A DNA stretch of 21,562 nt from an uncultured Clostridia bacterium. GTDB lineage: Bacteria > Bacillota > Clostridia > JAAYHZ01. Of this stretch, positions 15,168 through 21,562 are shown one piece after another; within the stretch, counting starts at the first letter, position 1; every line of letters starts with the position of its first letter. The position numbers and the translations under genes are program-made. The notes under the pieces were generated by a model. It saw nothing but the letters and a program-made list of their open reading frames with translations. It was not told where the DNA came from and made no database searches. The DNA is taken from positions 1 through 21,562 of the forward strand of contig CALCRE010000256.1 of assembly GCA_937894465.1 (NCBI GenBank), written 5' to 3'.

Positions 15168-15776
15168 ATGTTATATACAAGTGACTTTTCAAATGTGAAA
15201 TGTATGAATGACTTTTCAAAAAACGGAGAAGGTTCGGTATATATCAAGGATCATAAATTGTTTCTTGATGACACTTTATACGGAAAAGGGCTGACATGTT
15301 GGCTTAAAAAAGAGTTCAAAGGAGATATTGAAATATCTTTTGATGCATGTGCAGTGGAGCCTTGCTTTGCATCTAACATTAATTTCTTTTTTTGCGCCAA
15401 ACCTCTTGAAGGTGAGTCCTTGGATCTTTTAGAGTTTTCGGGAAGCTATGCACAATATCATGAAAAAGCTCAAATGTACATTGTCACGCAGACCGGAGAC
15501 TTTGAAAATGTAAATGGTAAAAGCAATATCGGATACAGCCGACTGCGCAAAGACCCGGGTTTCGCTTTGTTATCCGAAACCTATGACGCGAAGACGGTCT
15601 TGAATCAACTGTATCGATTCAATATTCAAAAATCAAAAAATCAAATTACGGTAAACATCAATGACAAACCGATCCATCAATACAAAGATGAAAATCTTTA
15701 TGAAGGCGGTTTGTTAGGCTTTCGGACATATTATACAAAGTTATGGATTGATCACTTCAAGGTGTTTAACATTTAG
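15168..15776 (+). CDS. YesU/DUF1961-like concanavalin-A-fold protein
   Basis: This encodes 202 residues without signal peptide. The order of features resembles the YesU (DUF1961) type of lectin/glucanase-fold proteins: an opening YTSDF, a GDIEISFDA strand, FFFCAKPLEGESLDL, GSYAQYHEKAQMY, then SRLRKDPGFALLSE (compare the LRKS-x-GF segment of that family), and a final GLLGFRTYYTKLWIDHFKVF strand pair. In Bacillus the relative sits in a pectin/rhamnogalacturonan cluster; its biochemical role is not established. Here it begins a run with a probable barrel protein and a cupin, all plausible handlers of an unusual sugar. The match is by pattern only, and no catalytic residues are proposed. Confidence 0.6.
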   Translation: MLYTSDFSNVKCMNDFSKNGEGSVYIKDHKLFLDDTLYGKGLTCWLKKEFKGDIEISFDACAVEPCFASNINFFFCAKPLEGESLDLLEFSGSYAQYHEKAQMYIVTQTGDFENVNGKSNIGYSRLRKDPGFALLSETYDAKTVLNQLYRFNIQKSKNQITVNINDKPIHQYKDENLYEGGLLGFRTYYTKLWIDHFKVFNI

Positions 15777-15808
15777 AAAATATTAATCGAGCAAAGGATG
15801 GTGTGTAT

Positions 15809-16615
15809 ATGGATTTGCGAGATTTTGGGTATGTATGGGAAGGTCAAGGATTCGATCCGGGGGTTCCTCCTTCGGTTCTTGGAGTCGGAGACGGATGCAG
15901 ATTGCTTAAAATGAACAAGGCTGTTGTTTTGTTTCATCCGAATAACCCGCGGACTTTAAGCAGGTTGACTCATTGCGATGAAGTGGTGTGCGATATTTCC
16001 AAATGGAAGGTAAGAAGCTTGGATCCGGTCAAAGGATTGTACTCCAATGCTATTGAATGTTATGTAGACGGTCATTTGGAAACAGTGTTAGAAGAAGTAC
16101 GAAATGTGGTGTCTTTGAAAAAGCAATTTCCCAATATCACCGGTGTCATCCATGATGATCTGATCGGCTTGTGTAAGAGATGCGGATTAAATGCCAAAGA
16201 ATACGGTGAAGTGGTTCAAACTATATCCCAAGCCGGATTAAAGCTTTGGTTGGTATTCTATGCTCATGAACTCGATGAGATCGAAACAAAATGGAGAGAT
16301 TTTAAACGGTATGCCGATGTGGTTCATTTTTGGGTGTGGAAATCGGAAGATTTGTTTTATTTAGATGAATATATGAAAAGGTGTCGAAAGGCTTTCCCTG
16401 ACAAACCGATTAATTTAGGTGTGTATTTGCGGGATTATCATTACAGGCGTTCAGTTCCGACAAATCGATTGTTGTTTGAAATGGAAAAGATCAAAGGATA
16501 TATTCAAGATGATGTAATACAAGGATTTTCTATTTTAGGAACCATAACAATGGACACCAATCCTGAAGGTGTCAAAGCAATCGCAGACTTTTTAGATCAA
16601 GCAGAGATATATTAA
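15809..16615 (+). CDS. Uncharacterised probable TIM-barrel protein
   Basis: This encodes 268 residues from the ATG. An in-frame GTG at 15803 would add two residues, and the AAAGGA site at 15793-15798 could serve either. I do not recognise the family. The rhythm of short hydrophobic strands ending in charged residues (AVVLFHP, EVVCDIS, ITGVIHDDLIG, LKLWLVFYAHE, VVHFWVWKSED, PINLGVYLRDY, GFSILGT) is typical of a (beta/alpha)8 barrel. HDD, YAHE and WKSED would put carboxylates at strand ends, as in glycosidases and sugar isomerases. There is no signal peptide. It lies 32 nt after the lectin-fold gene and 26 nt before the cupin. A cytoplasmic sugar-processing role is an inference from fold and neighbours only. 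Confidence 0.7.
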   Translation: MDLRDFGYVWEGQGFDPGVPPSVLGVGDGCRLLKMNKAVVLFHPNNPRTLSRLTHCDEVVCDISKWKVRSLDPVKGLYSNAIECYVDGHLETVLEEVRNVVSLKKQFPNITGVIHDDLIGLCKRCGLNAKEYGEVVQTISQAGLKLWLVFYAHELDEIETKWRDFKRYADVVHFWVWKSEDLFYLDEYMKRCRKAFPDKPINLGVYLRDYHYRRSVPTNRLLFEMEKIKGYIQDDVIQGFSILGTITMDTNPEGVKAIADFLDQAEIY

Positions 16616-16641
16616 AAGTAAATTGAAAAGGAGAAGGTATC

Positions 16642-16980
16642 ATGAGGAACCCGATTTTCAGAAAGATCAGCGAATGGAAAGACAAAGGCCAAGGTTATAT
16701 GATTTATGGTGATGAGGCTGAGATCATCGAATCCAATGTTGTCACTGTAAAGAAAGGTCAATCCACCGGAGTAGGCTCACACCATAATGAAGAGGAAGTC
16801 TATGTGGTGATCAGCGGCAGAGGGAGAGTCAGAGTGGGTGATGTGGTCAATGAGGTGGAAGCCGGCACCGTTATATACATCCCCCGTAATGCAGAGCATG
16901 AATCAACAGGTTTGTCTGACGAAGATTATGTATACCTTTGCGTTGCTATCTATTTCGATAAAAAACCGGACCAACATTAA
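16642..16980 (+). CDS. Small single-domain cupin
   Basis: This encodes 112 residues, essentially one cupin barrel. Motif 1 is GVGSHHNEEEVYVVISGRG, giving the His and Glu metal ligands, and motif 2 is GTVIYIPRNAEHES with the last His. The metal-binding set is therefore complete. Small cupins of this kind act as sugar isomerases/epimerases, dioxygenases or ligand sensors; nothing in the sequence decides between these. AAAAGGAGAAGG directly upstream provides the ribosome binding site. It is the last gene before a shared stem-loop and is probably co-transcribed with the two preceding genes. Confidence 0.88.
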   Translation: MRNPIFRKISEWKDKGQGYMIYGDEAEIIESNVVTVKKGQSTGVGSHHNEEEVYVVISGRGRVRVGDVVNEVEAGTVIYIPRNAEHESTGLSDEDYVYLCVAIYFDKKPDQH

Positions 16981-16990
16981 TCATAAATTT

Positions 16991-17018
16991 AAAGGGGGAT
17001 GAGTGCTCTCATCCCTTT
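16991..17018. terminator. Shared stem-loop between convergent genes, probable bidirectional terminator
   Basis: GGGATGAG (16996-17003), loop TGCT, CTCATCCC (17008-17015) form a perfect 8-bp stem, extended by AAA/TTT after a two-G bulge. It follows the cupin stop by 10 nt and includes the stop codon of the minus-strand gene. T-rich sequence follows on both sides but is short and broken, so efficiency is uncertain. Confidence 0.65.
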
Positions 17019-17809
17019 ATCCGATCTTTTCGTTCCAGGTATGCCACGTATTCGATTAATCCTTCCACCATCTCGTTGCATATTTTTTCACCGAGTTCTT
17101 TTGTTGCTCTTTCGGGAAAGCCCATGACGCCTACCTTGATTTCCTCTCTTTGATAGGTCCTTGGGATAATGAATTCGTGATCCGGTGTTTTCTCGGACAT
17201 CTCAAACCAATCACAATCCGTTCTCATCATTCGGGCGATATGAGGTTCGTCCATGTCAATGTTCTTTCTGACAAGCTCGGGTTTCCAATACATCATCAAG
17301 GCTGTTTCCACTTGTCCTGCGTGAAAGTCATGTTCCGGTTCCATATTAAAATATTGTAACCAAGTGGGAGAGAGTTCCCAACACCCGACCAAGGATATGG
17401 TGATATCCTTCAAGTGTTTGTTTCTTCTTAAAAACAGTTGAAGGGAACCGGTCAATGCATTCTTGTTTTCCGTTCCGCCGTGACCTAGGAAAATTACAAT
17501 GTTTATAAAACCCATCCTTGTAAACTCACTGCATATATCCGTAATAAGCAGGGAGAAAACCTGAGGACTGATGTTCACCGTTCCAGGTAATTCGCCACCG
17601 GAGTAGCAATAATTAACGGGGGGAGCGATGACTGCATTGAGTTTTTCACCTGCACGTTTTGGTACCTCTGTTGCATTGTATAGATCCGTACTAAGCGGCA
17701 AGTGGTATCCATGTTGCTCCATAAGGCCTACGGGAATAATGACCGTTTTGGTGAGCTGTAGTATCTCCTCCATATCCTTCACAGTCATAGAGTCCATAAA
17801 ATATGCCAT
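17009..17809 (-). CDS. Creatininase-family amidohydrolase
   Basis: This encodes 266 residues from the chosen ATG at 17809. CCCTTT on the plus strand at 17819-17824 gives an AAAGGG site 9 nt upstream; the longer in-frame extension to 17857 covers that site and the promoter and is unlikely. Family metal-site motifs are present: PVGLMEQHG (Glu31, His33), LSTD (Asp42), GHGG (His110) and HAGQVET (His163, Glu168). The residue after GHGG is Thr rather than the usual Asn. Members hydrolyse creatinine, ring-opened formamides or similar amides. With no creatine genes nearby, the substrate is more likely an amide or lactam linked to the sugar pathway. It is transcribed alone, opposite to its neighbours, from a promoter with a palindrome. 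Confidence 0.88.
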   Translation of the reverse strand: MAYFMDSMTVKDMEEILQLTKTVIIPVGLMEQHGYHLPLSTDLYNATEVPKRAGEKLNAVIAPPVNYCYSGGELPGTVNISPQVFSLLITDICSEFTRMGFINIVIFLGHGGTENKNALTGSLQLFLRRNKHLKDITISLVGCWELSPTWLQYFNMEPEHDFHAGQVETALMMYWKPELVRKNIDMDEPHIARMMRTDCDWFEMSEKTPDHEFIIPRTYQREEIKVGVMGFPERATKELGEKICNEMVEGLIEYVAYLERKDRIKG

Positions 17810-17838
17810 GTAGATCATCCCTTTCTTGCAATATATTA

Positions 17839-17873
17839 TTGACATCATATAGTCCAAGCATATCTGATGTCAA
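17839..17873. promoter_or_regulatory. Palindromic operator candidate over the minus-strand promoter
   Basis: TTGACATCA (17839-17847) and TGATGTCAA (17865-17873) are perfect 9-bp inverted arms separated by 17 nt, with centres 26 bp apart (about two and a half helix turns). The arms contain the -10 and -35 boxes of the creatininase promoter, so a bound dimer or tetramer would repress it. No regulator gene is in the window. Confidence 0.5.
17844..17873 (-). promoter_or_regulatory. Promoter of the creatininase-family gene
   Basis: Read on the minus strand, TTGACA (17873-17868) and TATGAT (17849-17844) are 18 nt apart, a strong housekeeping promoter. Transcription would start near 17837, leaving a leader of about 28 nt. 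Both boxes lie within the arms of the palindrome described separately. Confidence 0.65.
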
Positions 17874-17959
17874 CCGCAAATATGGTATACTAGTTCTAAA
17901 TGTAAGATTACCATTGTTTATCATTTCACTTGCACTGCTTGCTACAAAGGAGGTATTAA

Positions 17960-18391
17960 ATGTCCGTTTTTTATCTGGTTCGACATGGAAAGCACGACTA
18001 TGATTTAGTGTCAGGAAGAAATTTTATAGGGCATGGACTTGAACTGGCACCTTTAACCGATGAGGGAGTCAATCAAGCCATAGAATGCAGTAAACAGTTA
18101 TTAAAAGAAAAATGTGACCTGATTATTTCTTCTCCCTATACCAGAGCATTACAGACCGCAGCCATTTTATCAAAGAACCTACACTTAGATATAAAAATAG
18201 AGATTGACTTAAGAGAACATGAGTTGGATTTGACTTACCAAGTAAAAAGCTTTGAAGAGCTACTACAGATTGCTATTGAAGAACAAAACCTGAACAAAAC
18301 GGGGTTTTCAAATATGGCACATAAATGGGAAGCACGTGGTCACTCATGGAATGGTGATTCATTGTTTGACCGGAAAAATAGGAATACCTAA
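17960..18391 (+). pseudogene. Truncated histidine phosphatase (phosphoglycerate-mutase-like)
   Basis: This encodes 143 residues with an intact front half: the phospho-accepting motif LVRHGKHDYD near the N-terminus, then SSPYTRALQTAAILS and the acidic DLREHELDL segment. The family is normally about 190-210 residues and ends with a second catalytic histidine in an HG-x-x motif. Here the expected K-W-E segment is followed by an unrelated tail and a stop, and only 40 nt remain before the mannosidase gene, so the end has been deleted rather than frameshifted. AAAGGAGGT at 17946-17954 is an excellent ribosome binding site, so it is still probably translated. Without the second histidine it is likely inactive. 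It is divergent from the creatininase gene. Confidence 0.75.
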
Positions 18392-18431
18392 TTGTTCAAT
18401 TGTTGAATTAAATTATTAAGAGGTGATTGTT

Positions 18432-20936
18432 GTGAACAGAAAGATCCATTTAATCGGTAATGCTCATTTGGACCCGGTGTGGTTATGGAGATGGCAAGAA
18501 GGATTTGCAGAAATTAAGGCTACATTCCGTTCGGCTCTGGACAGAATGAATGAATTTCCTGAATTCATATTCACATCCGCCTGTGCCGCCTATTATCAAT
18601 GGGTTGAAGAGAATGCTCCTTTGATGTTTGAAGAAATCAAAGTAAGAGTAAAAGAAGGTCGATGGGTGATCGTAGGAGGATGGTGGATTCAACCGGACTG
18701 TAACATCCCTTGCGGTGAATCCTTTGTCCGCCACAGCTTGTACAGTCAACGATATTTTCAAGAGAAGTTCGGAGTTATGGCAAAGGTGGGGTACAATGTG
18801 GACTCCTTCGGACACAACGGTATGCTTCCTCAAATTCTTAAAAAAAGCGGTTTGAATTATTATGTTTTTATGAGACCGGGGGAATATGAAAAACAACTGC
18901 CCGGGAATTTATTTTGGTGGGAAAGTCCTGACAAAAGCCGTGTCTTGGCTTATAGGATCCCTTTTCACTATGGTACCGGTTATGATGGAGTTGATGTAGT
19001 AGAACAAGATCTGAATCAATATGGAAATAAGTTTAAGGACGATTCACAACACATGTTGTTCTACGGAGTAGGTAACCATGGAGGCGGACCGACCATATCC
19101 AATCTTTTGGAAATTCGAGAACTGCAAGAAAAATCAAGTGACAATATGATCATACACAGTTCGCCTGATCAATTTTTTGATTCATTAGATCTGTCGGACC
19201 AAACGGTACCTGTGGTCAAGGATGACCTGCAACATCATGCCAGCGGTTGTTATTCCACAACATCAATCATTAAGAAAATGAACAGAATGGCAGAACATCG
19301 GTTGATGAATGCAGAAAAGTACATGACGCTATCTAATCGATTGGCCGACTACCCATATGCCGGTGAGACCATACAAAAGGCTTGGCAAAATGTATTGTTC
19401 AATCAATTTCATGATATTATGGGCGGATGCAGTATCAAAGAAGCATATGATGATGCAACGGAGTTTTACGGTGAATCATTGAAAATAGGAGCGGAAATCA
19501 CGAATGGTGCACTCCAAAGGATCTCCTGGTCTGTCGACACATCAAAAGGCATGGAAAAAGTTAAACTTAGCAAAGAAACCGATTGGGCTATGTGGGAAAA
19601 CTCGGATCTAGGCGTTCCGGTTGTGTTGTTTAATCCTCTTTCGTGGCCGGTTCAAGTTCCCATACAGGTCCGTGCAGATGTAAAAGGGGTCACAGACTTT
19701 GACGATCATCCTGTTATTCACCAACAGGTCAGAGCATCCAGAACCAACGGCGCTCATGACAACCGTGACACATTGTTTATAGCCGACCTACCGGCTTTGG
19801 GCTACAGTACATATTGGGTTTACAAGAACAAGACTTTTAGTAATAAGGTACAGGCGATGGGATTACGTACCCAAGTTGTGAAGGATCAAGAAGATCAATC
19901 GGAAAGCATTGTTGTACAAAACAACTTCATAAAACTGGAGATTGATTGTCATAGCGGAACGATTAAAAATCTTTTCGACAAGCAATTCAATAAGAAAATA
20001 TTTGATGGGCGTGCAGCCGTCCCTATAGTCGTTGATGAAACCAACGCCGATACATGGGCTCATGGAATATTCTCATTCCGGGATGAAGTAGGGAAATTTT
20101 CCAATGCAACAGTGAAGATTATTGAAGACGGTCCGATACGAACTGTCATCAGAGCGAAAAGTTCCTATCACCATTCCGAAATCCGACAAGACTACATCGT
20201 CTATTCCCATAAGAAAGACATAGAAGTTAAAGTGCAATTGAATTGGCAAGAAAAGCACAGGATGCTGAAGCTGTCGTTCCCGGTGAATGTTCAAGACCCT
20301 GTGGTGACTTACGAAATACCTTACGGATCCATGAATCGACCGGCAAACGGAGAAGAAGAGCCCGGTCAGCAATGGGTGGACATCTATGGTGACAATTACG
20401 GATTGGCTTTGTTGAATGATTGTAAATACAGCTTTGATGTAAAAGACAATGACATGAGGATGACTGTGGTGCGAGGTGCCATTTATGCGGATCATTATGG
20501 TGTAAGAGATGATTTATGCGAATACATGGATCAGGGGATTCAAGAGTTCAAGTATGCGCTGGTACCCCATACGGGCAGTTGGAAGCAACCCGAGAATCAT
20601 ATTGTTAAAAAAGCCATGGAATTCAACACTATATTCCCGAACTTTATAGAAACGTATCATAAAGGTCATTTACCACAAAGCTACAGCGGTATCCGAATAT
20701 CTAAAGAAAATATCGTTGCGACTGTGCTAAAACGATGCGAGGACCAAACCGGATTCATATTAAGATGTTATGAACCACTAGGTCAAGGTACTGAAGTTAC
20801 CATAGATCTTCCGTTACTCAATAGAAAGTGGACGACAAGTTTTGCAGCCAATGAAATAAAGACCTTGTTTATTCCTGACGATCAATTGTCTCAGGTAGAA
20901 GAAACTAATCTGTTAGAGGTTTTAGGGAGTATATGA
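18432..20936 (+). CDS. GH38 alpha-mannosidase, cytoplasmic
   Basis: This encodes 834 residues from the GTG at 18432. The AGAGGTG site just upstream overlaps the alternative GTG at 18423, ruling that out. Family hallmarks are GNAHLDPVWLW (His12 and Asp14, zinc ligands), YNVDSFGHNG (Asp124, the probable nucleophile) and QFHDIMGG (His327, zinc ligand). The N-terminal catalytic barrel is followed by a helical bundle and a long beta-sandwich C-terminus with the LFNPLSWP segment typical of the family. No signal peptide is seen, so it acts on imported mannosides or oligosaccharide fragments in the cytoplasm. Its stop overlaps the next start by one base, indicating coupling with the epimerase gene. 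Linkage specificity cannot be read from the sequence. Confidence 0.92.
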   Translation: MNRKIHLIGNAHLDPVWLWRWQEGFAEIKATFRSALDRMNEFPEFIFTSACAAYYQWVEENAPLMFEEIKVRVKEGRWVIVGGWWIQPDCNIPCGESFVRHSLYSQRYFQEKFGVMAKVGYNVDSFGHNGMLPQILKKSGLNYYVFMRPGEYEKQLPGNLFWWESPDKSRVLAYRIPFHYGTGYDGVDVVEQDLNQYGNKFKDDSQHMLFYGVGNHGGGPTISNLLEIRELQEKSSDNMIIHSSPDQFFDSLDLSDQTVPVVKDDLQHHASGCYSTTSIIKKMNRMAEHRLMNAEKYMTLSNRLADYPYAGETIQKAWQNVLFNQFHDIMGGCSIKEAYDDATEFYGESLKIGAEITNGALQRISWSVDTSKGMEKVKLSKETDWAMWENSDLGVPVVLFNPLSWPVQVPIQVRADVKGVTDFDDHPVIHQQVRASRTNGAHDNRDTLFIADLPALGYSTYWVYKNKTFSNKVQAMGLRTQVVKDQEDQSESIVVQNNFIKLEIDCHSGTIKNLFDKQFNKKIFDGRAAVPIVVDETNADTWAHGIFSFRDEVGKFSNATVKIIEDGPIRTVIRAKSSYHHSEIRQDYIVYSHKKDIEVKVQLNWQEKHRMLKLSFPVNVQDPVVTYEIPYGSMNRPANGEEEPGQQWVDIYGDNYGLALLNDCKYSFDVKDNDMRMTVVRGAIYADHYGVRDDLCEYMDQGIQEFKYALVPHTGSWKQPENHIVKKAMEFNTIFPNFIETYHKGHLPQSYSGIRISKENIVATVLKRCEDQTGFILRCYEPLGQGTEVTIDLPLLNRKWTTSFAANEIKTLFIPDDQLSQVEETNLLEVLGSI

Positions 20937-21562
20937 TGAAAAAAACATTATTGATCCTAGGGGCAGGTGGATATGTCGGTGGCAAGTTATATGAATTATG
21001 CATTGAAGGTATATGGAACATATCGTTCTAGCTCAAATGGATTTGATTTAATACAATTGGATCTTATGGAAACTGAAAAGGTCAATCAGTTATGCCAAGA
21101 TTTAAAGCCCGACATCATCGTTTGGAGTCTTGCCGGTAAAAAGGATGAGGTTTTATTATCAGAAATAGGGCTTTCTAATATATTGAAGAACACATTTCCA
21201 CATGTAAGGTTTATATACATAAGTACAACCTTTTCGTCAGACGGTAATCAGAAAGAGGATTACTTGCCAAATCCGGTATCCGAGAATGAGTATTTAGCTG
21301 ACTATGTCAATGGGAAAATCATCGGGGAGGAATTGACGAGAACAAAACAAAATCATGTCATCATACGAACGGGGCAGATTTTTGGTTTTTATGTAGAAGG
21401 CAAACCCGATATCCGAATGAAAAGATTACTTGCGCAGAAAAATTCGGGTTGTAACTTTAATAGAACGGCTAATAATCAGATCAGTATTATACATGTGGAA
21501 GATTTGGCCAAGTGTATTTTGGAATTATGTTTTAACGATTTTATTGGAACCATGAATATTGC
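20936..21562 (+). pseudogene. NAD-dependent epimerase/reductase (SDR), frameshifted and cut by the window edge
   Basis: ATG at 20936 overlaps the mannosidase stop. The first part reads MKKTLLILGAGGYVGG, the dinucleotide-binding loop of extended short-chain dehydrogenases, but stops at 21031 in that frame. The family-like sequence continues in the frame through 21000 (ALKVYGTY... KPDIIVWSLAGK... YISTTFSSDG...) and stays open to the window end. It includes YVNGK near 21303, the Tyr-x-x-x-Lys catalytic pair, and IRTGQIFG. One extra base around 20990-21000 (GAATTATG) explains the break. Relatives reduce or epimerise nucleotide sugars (RmlD-like). It may be a true pseudogene or a sequencing error. 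The 3' end is outside the window. Confidence 0.72.

Noticed and set aside
18395..18407. TTCAA-TTG-TTGAA hairpin between the phosphatase fragment and the mannosidase
   Set aside because: It is a short AT-rich stem with no T tract, which is expected by chance in such sequence.

Overview
The window looks like a low-to-moderate GC Bacillota (Firmicutes) chromosome. The support is strong AGGAGG-type ribosome binding sites before almost every gene, frequent TTG/GTG starts, sigma-A-like promoters, and gene families typical of Clostridia and Paenibacillus-like organisms. No RNA genes, insertion sequences or CRISPR arrays were seen. The species cannot be named from the sequence alone.

Layout. (1) Positions 1-5082 hold a carbohydrate/peptide utilisation block: a left-truncated, frameshifted sialidase-like gene, a large GH20-like glycosidase and an M14 zinc carboxypeptidase. 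(2) Positions about 5105-15031 form one tight operon behind a near-consensus promoter (TTGAAA, 17 nt, TATAAT). In order it encodes a TerY-like vWA protein, a PP2C phosphatase, a small WXG100-like protein, a membrane-anchored Ser/Thr kinase with four 102-residue repeats predicted outside the cell, a coiled-coil FtsK/SpoIIIE (EssC-like) ATPase without a membrane anchor, two more roughly 91-92-residue helical proteins of WXG100 size, a helical protein ending in a papain-fold/glutamine-deamidase toxin domain, and a small probable immunity protein. (3) Positions 15168-16980 hold a YesU/DUF1961-like lectin-fold protein, an uncharacterised probable TIM-barrel protein and a cupin. A stem-loop follows, shared with a convergent creatininase-family gene (17009-17809, minus). 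(4) A divergent intergenic region carries a minus-strand promoter with a 9-bp-arm palindrome. After it come a truncated histidine phosphatase, a GH38 alpha-mannosidase, and an NAD-dependent epimerase/reductase that is frameshifted near its start and cut by the right edge.

How they work together. The outer genes fit a cytoplasmic pathway for imported glycans or glycopeptides: sialidase, hexosaminidase-like, alpha-mannosidase and carboxypeptidase, none of the complete ones with a signal peptide. The central operon joins the vWA/PP2C/kinase module known as the TerY-P triad to a type VII-like ATPase, WXG100-like proteins and a toxin/immunity pair. The best reading is a phospho-regulated, non-canonical type VII-like secretion or toxin-deployment system in which the kinase is the only protein predicted to span the membrane. 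The combination is the most interesting content of the window. Its secretion role is inferred, not shown.
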